Source: an uncultured Legionella sp.
GTDB lineage: Bacteria; Pseudomonadota; Gammaproteobacteria; Legionellales; Legionellaceae
DNA length: 22,209 bases
Assembly (NCBI GenBank): GCA_903885895.1
Contig: CAISKC010000103.1
Span: 1-22,209 of the forward strand
Reading direction: 5' to 3'
The number at the start of each line of letters is the position of its first letter. Position 1 is the stretch's first letter. The notes below the pieces were generated by a model, which was not told the origin of the DNA, made no database searches, and worked only from the letters and a program-made list of their open reading frames with translations. Of this stretch, positions 8,441 through 14,838 are shown piece by piece. The translations under genes were made by a program, and so were the position numbers.

Positions 8441-8470
8441 GTTGGGCCCGAAGGCCCAACTTACTTTTTT
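8441..8470 (+). terminator. Intrinsic terminator of dnaQ
   Basis: A perfect 8-bp GC-rich stem GTTGGGCC/GGCCCAAC with a CGAA tetraloop (8441-8460) is followed by TTAC and six T. It begins 6 bp after the dnaQ stop codon. Confidence 0.92.
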
Positions 8471-8572
8471 ATCATGCCTTGCTCCATAAAAATAATCCCT
8501 TTTGGCCATCACTATATGCATGATTGGCTGACAAATCTTGTCAATTCGCCTATAAAACAGTCAAACATAGAC

Positions 8573-8578
8573 TATAAT
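8573..8578 (+). promoter_or_regulatory. Candidate -10 box of the L,D-transpeptidase gene
   Basis: A perfect TATAAT lies 34 bp before the ATG at 8612, in an AT-rich stretch. No good -35 box sits 16-18 bp upstream, so this is a partial promoter call. A ribosome-binding site AAGGA follows, 6 nt before the ATG. Confidence 0.4.
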
Positions 8579-8611
8579 TATACATAAAGGAGATCTATTT
8601 AAGGATCAATC

Positions 8612-9121
8612 ATGAAAAAGAAACCATGGGATCATAAACCAGTCGTGCTTGCACTTTGTTTAGTGTCTACTTTATTAATATGGAGCACTATTGCAGCGCA
8701 AACAAATATCTTTGAGTATGGCTATGAGCTTGCTGCGAAAGGTAAATTTGTATTTGACCCCAAAACACTACATTGGACTGCAATTAATGGTGATGGCAAA
8801 GTGGTCAAATCTGGTCATGGTTCTTCTGGTCGAGCGTATTGTCCAGATATTAGACGTGCTTGTAGAACACCTACAGGTACTCATTATGTGATTTCAAAAG
8901 GAGGTGCAGGGTGCCGCTCTAGCCGTTATCCGGTTGGTAGAGGCGGATCTCCTATGCCATATTGCATGTTTTTTTCTAAATATTATGCAGTGCATGGTTC
9001 TTATGAGGTGCCTAATTATAATGCCAGTCATGGATGTATCCGTGTTCCTCCGGAAGATGCAAAATGGTTATATTATAATTTTATGGAAGTTGGTACACCC
9101 GTGATAATCAAATCTTATTAA
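8612..9121 (+). CDS. Secreted L,D-transpeptidase (YkuD domain, small EnhA-like form)
   Basis: A 169-aa envelope enzyme predicted to form L,D (3-3) peptidoglycan cross-links or attach proteins to peptidoglycan. The N-terminus is a typical export signal: MKKK, a hydrophobic stretch (about 11-28), then a likely cleavage site after IAA (27-29). The catalytic signature is complete: HGS at 128-130 and SHGCIRV at 139-145, with nucleophile Cys142. There is no LysM or other wall-binding domain, so it is close to a minimal catalytic unit. Four further cysteines (77, 84, 101, 118) could form disulfides in the periplasm. Legionella EnhA proteins contain this kind of domain; equivalence is inference. The gene is monocistronic and convergent with erpA. 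Confidence 0.9.
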   Translation: MKKKPWDHKPVVLALCLVSTLLIWSTIAAQTNIFEYGYELAAKGKFVFDPKTLHWTAINGDGKVVKSGHGSSGRAYCPDIRRACRTPTGTHYVISKGGAGCRSSRYPVGRGGSPMPYCMFFSKYYAVHGSYEVPNYNASHGCIRVPPEDAKWLYYNFMEVGTPVIIKSY

Positions 9122-9153
9122 GGTTATATTTGTAAGCAGTATAGGGATGCATC

Positions 9154-9172
9154 GGGCGACCGCCGGTCGCCC
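9154..9172. repeat. REP-like palindrome between the transpeptidase gene and erpA
   Basis: GGGCGACC-GCC-GGTCGCCC is a perfect 8-bp GC-rich stem with a 3-nt loop, ending exactly where the erpA stop codon begins (9173-9175). Read on the minus strand with its flank it starts GTAGGGGCGACCGGC, which resembles a palindromic intergenic repeat found in many proteobacteria. It is much richer in GC than its surroundings. No T-run follows on either side, so it is not a typical terminator but could stabilise the 3' ends of both convergent transcripts. Confidence 0.65.
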
Positions 9173-9592
9173 CTACATGATTTCATCTTCTTCTCCTACA
9201 CTAAATGACGATCCGCATCCGCAGGTCGTTTTAGCATTGGGGTTTCGGATAATGAATTGTTCTTGAATCCCGCTGGTATAGTCAATCTCTGCACCATTGA
9301 GCAATTGAATGCTGATACAATCCACTAATAATTTGATGGTGGTATTCGGTTGCGACGTAGCGCGCTCAATCACGGTATCATCTTCTTGAATTTTTTCATC
9401 AAACGTAAAACCGTATTGATAACCAGAGCAGCCACCTCCCGTAATATAAACACGTAAATGCAAATTGGGATTTTGCTCTTCTGCCACTAATTCAGCGACT
9501 TTATTAGCAGCGTCGATGGTAACCTGCACAGTAGGGCCTAATGATTGTTGCACAGTGGGTACGTGTTGCTGTACACCGGAGATAGCTGCCAT
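9173..9592 (-). CDS. erpA: Iron-sulfur cluster insertion protein ErpA (A-type carrier)
   Basis: An A-type Fe-S carrier that delivers clusters to apo-enzymes, 139 aa. The three cluster-binding cysteines are present: C55 in VYITGGGCSGYQYGFTFDE and C124/C126 in TTCGCGSSF. The GFTFDE context favours ErpA over IscA or SufA. Compared with E. coli ErpA there is an N-terminal extension of about 20 residues and eight extra C-terminal residues (VGEEDEIM). The last Met and stop codons run into the edge of the REP-like palindrome, which may have extended the tail. The ATG at 9592 has AAGGA about 9 nt upstream. The MITE-like element begins only 37 bp upstream of the start, so the native promoter may be displaced or supplied by the element. 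No suf or isc genes are nearby. Confidence 0.93.
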   Translation of the reverse strand: MAAISGVQQHVPTVQQSLGPTVQVTIDAANKVAELVAEEQNPNLHLRVYITGGGCSGYQYGFTFDEKIQEDDTVIERATSQPNTTIKLLVDCISIQLLNGAEIDYTSGIQEQFIIRNPNAKTTCGCGSSFSVGEEDEIM

Positions 9593-9629
9593 ATGCGTGT
9601 TCCTTAGCTGATGGGGAAAATATTTTATT

Positions 9630-9748
9630 GGACTTACGTAAAACCCCGATCTCTTCGTTGGATTTGGTATTTAATTCGGTCATTTAGTCATCTAAACTTC
9701 CTGATTAAATACTAAATCCGCCTCGACCGCGGAGTTTTGCGTAAGTCC
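9630..9748. mobile_element. MITE-like element with long terminal inverted repeats
   Basis: GGACTTACG at 9630-9638 is mirrored by CGTAAGTCC at 9740-9748. The inverted repeats continue inward with few mismatches for about 45 bp on each side (9630-9675 and 9704-9748): ACGTAAAACCCCG against ACGCAAAACTCCG, then GGATTTGGTATTTAAT against GGATTTAGTATTTAAT. About 28 bp separate the arms. It has no coding capacity. The structure fits a non-autonomous transposon derivative or palindromic repeat mobilised by a transposase elsewhere; the parent IS family cannot be named. No clear target-site duplication is visible. It sits between divergent genes and could carry regulatory signals. Confidence 0.7.
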
Positions 9749-9822
9749 TATCTCATTATACCATAACTTTGTATTGCAGGTATCAATCTTGATTTCGTTG
9801 CGCTACAGCAAGGTTTCCATAA

Positions 9823-10683
9823 ATGGCATATATAAAGTATGTATACTATACTAATAGAGCCAATATTAATCATAAAAAGCTGAGGATAGCCATGGTTGAT
9901 TTATGGAAACATAGAAATCAGGGTTTTTTTTCTTATAATGGTAAAGAAACCATCTTAAAATCAGAAGCAGGTAAGGTCGCAGTAAAAGATTGGAACAGAC
10001 AAGTGAATGCCGGCGATAAATGTGGTTATTTTATCAATGGGATAAAATTGTCCGATTTGCGTGCTCAGATGTTTAAAAATGGTGAATGCAAGCAGCTTGA
10101 ATTTGCTGGCAGGGCAGATTTAAGACGGTTTTTTAGAACGTATCTTTTTAAAGATCTATCACCCGCAAAAGCCCGAATTGCGGCGGAGCATGCCAGTTTA
10201 CAATTTGCTCATGGCATTCAGCATGCCACTTATTACTATGCTACTCACTGCGCATTGGAGAAGTTTCCGAACATAAAAATGTCTCAATCTGCTTTTACTG
10301 TAAATTTTGATAGTACATCGGATGGTGTGCAAATTACTGAACATAATAAATACAGAGAATGGATAGAAATCCTTCCTGCTGGCAAGAGTAAGAAGCATAC
10401 ACGCGCTGAAACGCAGGAACCCTATGCAGAGTCGCATACAGTTTACTCATTTACACCAAAAAAAATCATACTCAAAGATCTCATCATTGATTGCCCCAGT
10501 AGTCGTTTAGCCCCTATTTTTGATCAACGATCTGAGGCAACGCAAATCAAACGTGGCGGTGCTTTTTGGCGTGCATTATTGCAATTTGCTGCTTTACTAA
10601 AATTTATTAAACGGTATGACTTTGAAGATCATGCAAAGCCTGAAGATATCGTTATTTATCGTCATCCCAAACCACCAAGGTAA
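9823..10683 (+). CDS. Unrecognised 286-aa protein (orphan ORF)
   Basis: I do not recognise this protein. It is basic and soluble-looking, with no signal peptide and no clear membrane helix. The middle part (about 95-145) is rich in Arg, Ala and aromatic residues and looks helical (RADLRRFFRTYLFKDLSPAKARIAAEHASL). A second hydrophobic, helical patch lies at about 247-263 (FWRALLQFAALLKFIKR). The last 25 residues mix acidic residues with a basic, proline-rich end (YDFEDHAKPED...HPKPPR). Acidic C-terminal patches occur in Dot/Icm substrates, but this is weak evidence. AAGG lies about 9 nt before the ATG. It stands alone between a MITE-like element and an open gap, which suggests accessory DNA. 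The long open frame with steady codon use supports a real gene. Confidence 0.65.
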   Translation: MAYIKYVYYTNRANINHKKLRIAMVDLWKHRNQGFFSYNGKETILKSEAGKVAVKDWNRQVNAGDKCGYFINGIKLSDLRAQMFKNGECKQLEFAGRADLRRFFRTYLFKDLSPAKARIAAEHASLQFAHGIQHATYYYATHCALEKFPNIKMSQSAFTVNFDSTSDGVQITEHNKYREWIEILPAGKSKKHTRAETQEPYAESHTVYSFTPKKIILKDLIIDCPSSRLAPIFDQRSEATQIKRGGAFWRALLQFAALLKFIKRYDFEDHAKPEDIVIYRHPKPPR

Positions 10684-10976
10684 GAACGGCTGAGAGTTTC
10701 AGGATTCTAATATACCTGTGCTGCAGTAGCTTCGACACAGTTTTCAGGAAACTGTCCCAAGCCTGTAATTGCTCTACCTTCATACTAGGAATAACATCAT
10801 TTCAATCAGCATTTTCAGGATGTGGTGATGCTTGTTCAACCTGTAACAACGAATCTGCTTGTGAGTGCACTGATCAGACGACAAAGTGGAAAAAAATAAT
10901 AATACCAAATAATAAAGGATCTCTACAACGGCCTTTTAAGCACGACAGACATTAAAATTCATTAGCAACAAGTATA
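10684..10976. other. Gap between convergent genes, holding a cysteine-rich open frame without a start codon
   Basis: These 293 bp have no acceptable gene. A plus-strand frame open from 10644 to a TAA at 10953-10955 encodes, from 10818, GCGDACSTCNNESACECTDQ and then a basic tail. It has seven cysteines in its last 50 codons or so, but no in-frame ATG, GTG or TTG. It could be the 3' remnant of a lost gene or chance. A 7-bp hairpin (ACAGTTT/AAACTGT, 10737-10755) lies in the same stretch without a T-run. No terminator is clear for either flanking gene. Confidence 0.35.
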
Positions 10977-12071
10977 TTAGCGAATCACCGCTTCAATCAC
11001 AGCGCCACCCAAGCATTGATTTTGTTGGTAAAACACCACAGATTGACCCGGTGTGATGGCGCGTGTGGGGGCGGAAAACATGATGTAATGCATCCCATCT
11101 TGCTCAGGGGAAATGAGGCAGGGTTGCTCGGTTTGACGATAGCGAATTTTAGCATAGCAAGTGTAGGGGAGTTGAGGCGGTGTATCCAGTAACCAATGGA
11201 TGGGTCCACATTGCAAACCTTGCGCGTATAGCATGGGATGATGTAATCCTTGCGCAACGATTAAGCTGTTATTCGGAATATCTTTGTCTACCACATACCA
11301 CGGTTCTTGTTGCGCGGCCTTCAATCCACCAATTTTTAAGCCTTGGCGTTGACCTAATGTATAAAACATGAGTCCATCATGCTGCGCAATGACGGTTCCA
11401 AACGTATCTTTGATATCGCCTGGTTGTGCTAAGAGATATTCATTCAGAAAGGCTTTGAATCTTTTTTCGCCAATAAAACAAATACCAGTTGAATCTTTTT
11501 TGGCATGTGTGACAAAACCTTGTTCTGCGGCAATGGTTCGAATATCGCTTTTGAGGTAATCACCGATTGGAAATAATGTTTTGGCTAAAGTTTGCGGTGC
11601 CACGGCATGCAGAAAATAAGTCTGATCTTTACTACGGTCTTTGGCTTTATATAAAAGCCCAATATCTTCATTGTGTGTGACTTTGGCATAATGCCCTGTG
11701 GCAATATAATTGGCGCCGAGTTCGAGCGCGTAATCAAAAAAAACTTTAAATTTGATTTCTTTATTACATAGAATATCTGGATTAGGTGTACGACCACGTT
11801 GATATTCTTCTAGAAAATGAGTAAAAACATGTTGCCAATATTGCTCAGAAAAATTTACCGTATGCAAAGGGATGTGGAGCTGATCGCAGACTGCTTGTGC
11901 ATCGGCTAAGTCTTTGGCTGCAGCACAATACGTCTGGGTATCGTCTTGCTCCCAATTTTTCATGAACAAACCTTCGACTTGGTAGCCCTCAGTTTGTAAT
12001 AAATAAGCAGCAACCGAAGAATCAACGCCTCCGGACATTCCGACTATTACTTTTTGACGCAAAATCGACAT
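10977..12071 (-). CDS. mnmA: tRNA-specific 2-thiouridylase MnmA
   Basis: Makes the 2-thio group of s2U34 in tRNA-Lys, -Glu and -Gln, using ATP and sulfur relayed by TusE. It has 364 aa, the usual length. The PP-loop SGGVDSS is at 13-19. NPDILCN gives catalytic Cys102, and STGICFIGE gives the second, persulfide-forming Cys198. GHYAK and the DQTYFL segment are conserved, and the C-terminal beta-barrel region is complete. It starts at ATG 12071 with only a short purine stretch (AAGAG) ahead of it and a very short leader. It is divergent from the yceD-rpmF-plsX-fab cluster and shares an overlapping promoter region with it. E. coli keeps mnmA next to hflD and purB; neither is here. Confidence 0.96.
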   Translation of the reverse strand: MSILRQKVIVGMSGGVDSSVAAYLLQTEGYQVEGLFMKNWEQDDTQTYCAAAKDLADAQAVCDQLHIPLHTVNFSEQYWQHVFTHFLEEYQRGRTPNPDILCNKEIKFKVFFDYALELGANYIATGHYAKVTHNEDIGLLYKAKDRSKDQTYFLHAVAPQTLAKTLFPIGDYLKSDIRTIAAEQGFVTHAKKDSTGICFIGEKRFKAFLNEYLLAQPGDIKDTFGTVIAQHDGLMFYTLGQRQGLKIGGLKAAQQEPWYVVDKDIPNNSLIVAQGLHHPMLYAQGLQCGPIHWLLDTPPQLPYTCYAKIRYRQTEQPCLISPEQDGMHYIMFSAPTRAITPGQSVVFYQQNQCLGGAVIEAVIR

Positions 12072-12074
12072 CTC

Positions 12075-12104
12075 TTAACAAAAGAGCACATTTTAAGCTA
12101 TACT
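12075..12104 (+). promoter_or_regulatory. Promoter of the yceD-rpmF-plsX-fab array
   Basis: TTAACA (12075-12080), an 18-nt spacer and TATACT (12099-12104) form a plausible sigma-70 promoter, placing the transcript start about 32 nt before the yceD ATG. It overlaps the divergent mnmA promoter. Confidence 0.55.
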
Positions 12105-12118
12105 GCGCTCTGTTGCAA
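12090..12118 (-). promoter_or_regulatory. Promoter of mnmA
   Basis: On the minus strand TTGCAA (12118-12113), a 17-nt spacer and TAAAAT (12095-12090) form a good sigma-70 promoter. Its -10 region overlaps the spacer of the opposing yceD promoter, so the two polymerases would compete. The predicted mnmA leader is only about 12 nt. Confidence 0.55.
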
Positions 12119-12142
12119 TTTAGATGAACCCTTAATTAAACT

Positions 12143-12526
12143 ATGATATTACGATCCCTAAAAACGTTAGCCAAACAAGCAAACTCTTCCCAGGTGACCT
12201 TACAACTGCAAGAGCGTGTGCCTTATTATGTTCAAAGTCCCTGTGACGTGCATTGTGAAATTGTTGTACGGCAGGAGCCACATTATTATCATGTGGATTT
12301 AAAGATCAGCGGCCAATTGACGATTCATTGTCAACGTTGTGCTCAAGACTTTAATCACGCTTATGAGCATAGCAGTGAGTTGGCAATATGTCCGGATGAA
12401 GCGACAGCAGACCGCATGATGGCGTCGATTGATTGCATCGTAGAACCTGGTGATGACATGGATTTAATAGCGATTGCAACAGATGATCTTCATTTATTTT
12501 GTCCAGAAAAACATGAGAACTGTTGA
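12143..12526 (+). CDS. yceD: YceD (DUF177), 23S rRNA accumulation protein, short form
   Basis: The YceD family is needed for normal 23S rRNA accumulation and is almost always next to rpmF, as here. The protein has 127 aa. The family hallmark CQRC is at residues 63-66, followed by the acidic segment with DDMDLIAIATDDLHL. E. coli YceD has 173 aa; this one stops after PEKHENC and lacks the usual C-terminal part with the NPFAVL-type motif. I read the following 60 bp in all frames and found no remnant of that motif, so it looks like a short natural form rather than a recent frameshift. It has no clear ribosome-binding site before ATG 12143. It is the first gene of the plus-strand array. Confidence 0.88.
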   Translation: MILRSLKTLAKQANSSQVTLQLQERVPYYVQSPCDVHCEIVVRQEPHYYHVDLKISGQLTIHCQRCAQDFNHAYEHSSELAICPDEATADRMMASIDCIVEPGDDMDLIAIATDDLHLFCPEKHENC

Positions 12527-12590
12527 GTCTTGTTCAAAAAGCTTGTAAAATTCACGCCCAACAGTAAGAAATTGGTTAGGAGAAATACGT

Positions 12591-12788
12591 ATGGCCGTTC
12601 AACAAAATAAGAAATCGCGCTCACGACGCGATATGCGACGTTCACATGACGCGCTGAAATTTCCAACTTTATCAGTGAATAAGACAACAGGTGAAACGCA
12701 TCTGCGACATCATATTAGTCCTGACGGATATGACATTAAAGGAAATCAGGTGATTGACAGGGGAACTGTTTACGAAGATAAAGAGTAA
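12591..12788 (+). CDS. rpmF: 50S ribosomal protein L32
   Basis: A structural protein of the large ribosomal subunit, 65 aa. The N-terminus MAVQQNKKSRSRRDMRRSHDAL and the block GETHLRHHISPDGY are characteristic of proteobacterial L32. It lacks the zinc-binding Cys pairs seen in some other bacteria, as is usual in this group. The C-terminus (VIDRGTVYEDKE) is about eight residues longer and more acidic than in E. coli. A good ribosome-binding site (AGGAG) precedes the ATG. It lies between yceD and plsX, the classic arrangement that couples ribosome and membrane synthesis genes. Confidence 0.96.
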   Translation: MAVQQNKKSRSRRDMRRSHDALKFPTLSVNKTTGETHLRHHISPDGYDIKGNQVIDRGTVYEDKE

Positions 12789-12792
12789 CTCT

Positions 12793-13827
12793 TTGAATAC
12801 TATTACCATTGCAATCGATGCTATGGGCGGCGACCATGGGTTGACTGTTGTCATACCTGCTGCGGTTCATGCCGTTCAAAAAAACGCTGATTTGAACTTG
12901 ATATTAGTAGGTGATCAACGCCGAATTAAGTCAGGTTTGCAAAAATCCGGGTATTCGTTATCTGCTTCCTCACAAATTTCCGTTGAACATGCTTCTGAAG
13001 TGGTGGGCATGGATGAACTGCCTTCTCACGCTTTGCGCAATAAAAAACTATCCTCTATGCGAATCGCCATTAATTTGGTTCGCGATGGTCGAGCGCAAGC
13101 TTGTGTGAGTGCAGGTAATACGGGTGCTTTGATGGCGACGGCGCGTTTTGTCTTAAAAACGCTTCCTGGCATTGACCGGCCAGCTATTATTGCCGAGTTA
13201 CCTGCTATGAATGGCCGCACTCGTGTGATTGATCTAGGTGCTAATGTGGATTCCTGCGCGGAACATTTGTTTCAATTTGCGGTCATGGGTTCAGCATTGA
13301 TACAGGCTTTAGATCAGAAAATAAAACCAAAAATTGCCTTATTGAACATTGGCGTAGAAGAAATCAAAGGCAATGATCAAGTCAAACGTACAGCACATAT
13401 GTTGGCAGAATGCGAACTATTGAATTATGTGGGCTATGTGGAAGGAAACCATTTTTATACGGGTGATGTGGACTTGGTCGTTTGCGATGGATTTGTTGGC
13501 AATGTTGCATTGAAAGCGAGCGAAGGCTTAGCCCATTTAATGGTTACTTTTTTGAAAGAGTCTTTCGAGCGCCACTGGTGGTCGAGAATACTCGGATTAC
13601 TAGCAAAACCAGCTTTAACCCATCTTAAGAAACGTTTGGATCCCGCCCGTTATAATGGTGCAAGTCTCTTAGGGCTGAATGGTATTGTGGTAAAAAGCCA
13701 TGGTGGTGCTAATGCGATTGCTTTCCAGTTTGCAATCGAAGAAGCGATGTTACAAGTCAAATCCAACGTTGTTAATTTGGTGCGTGACCAAATCACAGAT
13801 TTTATGAACCAGGGTTTGTTACTATAA
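12793..13827 (+). CDS. plsX: Phosphate acyltransferase PlsX
   Basis: Converts acyl-ACP to acyl-phosphate for phospholipid synthesis by PlsY; a peripheral membrane enzyme. It shows IAIDAMGGDHG near the N-terminus, SAGNTGALMA, ERLPAMNG-like AELPAMNGRTRVIDLGANVD, LLNIGVEEIKGN, and VVCDGFVGNVALK. The chosen start is TTG 12793, four bases after the rpmF stop, which gives 344 aa (E. coli 356) and aligns with the family N-terminus. A purine stretch AAAGAG inside the rpmF end can serve as ribosome-binding site. An upstream TTG at 12754 would overlap rpmF by 35 bp and add 13 unrelated residues. No ATG is available before the conserved start. fabH, which normally follows, is missing. Confidence 0.94.
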   Translation: MNTITIAIDAMGGDHGLTVVIPAAVHAVQKNADLNLILVGDQRRIKSGLQKSGYSLSASSQISVEHASEVVGMDELPSHALRNKKLSSMRIAINLVRDGRAQACVSAGNTGALMATARFVLKTLPGIDRPAIIAELPAMNGRTRVIDLGANVDSCAEHLFQFAVMGSALIQALDQKIKPKIALLNIGVEEIKGNDQVKRTAHMLAECELLNYVGYVEGNHFYTGDVDLVVCDGFVGNVALKASEGLAHLMVTFLKESFERHWWSRILGLLAKPALTHLKKRLDPARYNGASLLGLNGIVVKSHGGANAIAFQFAIEEAMLQVKSNVVNLVRDQITDFMNQGLLL

Positions 13828-13920
13828 AAAATAAATTCCCGTTATGGGGCATACAGCGCGTAGCCATAAGTTGAAGTTTTTTGGTTATGCGTCGTAAATA
13901 ATAAGAACAAAGAGTACATC
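13828..13920 (+). other. plsX-fabD spacer where fabH would normally lie
   Basis: These 93 bp hold no gene. They contain an imperfect inverted repeat TTATGG...CCATAA (about 13844-13872) and the fabD ribosome-binding site AAAGAG. I see no recognisable FabH fragment. Confidence 0.6.
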
Positions 13921-14829
13921 ATGATGAATTATGCTGTTGTTTTTCCAGGCCAAGGTTCTCAATTTGTAGGAATGCTGGCGGATTTAGCTAAGATTTACCC
14001 TGAAATTGTTGCGACTTTTGCCACAGTTTCGGATCATTTGCAGTTTGATGTTTGGAGTCTGGTGCAAAATGGTCCGGAAGATCTGCTTAATCAAACGGAG
14101 CATACGCAAGTTGCTGTGTTGACGGCGGATGTGGCCCTATTTCAATTGTTACAACGTCAACAAGCGTCGCTTCCCAGCATGATGGCAGGTCATAGTTTGG
14201 GAGAATATGCAGCGTTGGTATGTGCTGAGGCTGTTACCTTGCTCGATGCGGCAAAATTAGTGCAAACACGCGGTCGATTGATGCAAGCAACCATTCCTTT
14301 AGGGGTAGGTGCGATGGCCGCAATAATCGGCTTGAGCGATGATCAGGTGAGGGACCTTTGTCAGCAAAGCACTAACAATCATGAGCAAGTCACGCCAGCA
14401 AATTATAATGCACCGGGTCAAGTTGTGATCGCAGGACATCATGCTGCAGTGATGCGTGCCATTGTGTTAGCAGAGTTGGCTCAAGCCAGAATGGCGAAGC
14501 TCATTCCTGTTTCAGTGCCTTGCCATTGCGAATTACTTAAGCCGGCTGCAGATAAGTTTGCAGAAGCTTTGGGGCAAACACCTTTTCAGACGCCAAAAGT
14601 ACCTGTGATCTCGAATGTGGATTTGAGTGTTTATCAGTCTCCGGAGCAAATTCGGACCTTGTTGCAACGACAGTTATGTTCACCAGTTCGCTGGGTAGAA
14701 ACGATTCAAATGATGCAAAAGCAGGGGATAGAGCGCATTGTAGAATGTGGTCCAGGAAAAGTTTTAACCGGTTTGACGAAGCGTATTGATAAAGCGATAC
14801 ATCTGTCCACAGCACAAGATATTCTATGA
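13921..14829 (+). CDS. fabD: Malonyl-CoA:ACP transacylase FabD
   Basis: Loads malonyl groups onto ACP for fatty-acid elongation, 302 aa. Motifs: FPGQGSQ (8-14), nucleophile Ser92 in GHSLGEY, Arg117 in QTRGRLMQ, His202 in VPCHCELL, and the closing ECGPGKVLTGL. These positions match those of E. coli FabD. Two consecutive ATG codons (13921 and 13924) are available; AAAGAG six bases upstream fits the first. It directly follows the spacer left by the missing fabH and precedes fabG by 9 bp. Confidence 0.97.
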   Translation: MMNYAVVFPGQGSQFVGMLADLAKIYPEIVATFATVSDHLQFDVWSLVQNGPEDLLNQTEHTQVAVLTADVALFQLLQRQQASLPSMMAGHSLGEYAALVCAEAVTLLDAAKLVQTRGRLMQATIPLGVGAMAAIIGLSDDQVRDLCQQSTNNHEQVTPANYNAPGQVVIAGHHAAVMRAIVLAELAQARMAKLIPVSVPCHCELLKPAADKFAEALGQTPFQTPKVPVISNVDLSVYQSPEQIRTLLQRQLCSPVRWVETIQMMQKQGIERIVECGPGKVLTGLTKRIDKAIHLSTAQDIL

Positions 14830-14838
14830 GGATTGTAA

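Noticed and set aside
10737..10755. Hairpin ACAGTTT/AAACTGT as a terminator
   Set aside because: There is no T-run on either side and the stem is short.
12527..12590. Frameshift restoring a longer YceD
   Set aside because: None of the three frames downstream of the stop shows the conserved YceD C-terminal motif.
12754..12792. PlsX start at TTG 12754
   Set aside because: It would overlap rpmF by 35 bp and add residues outside the PlsX family.
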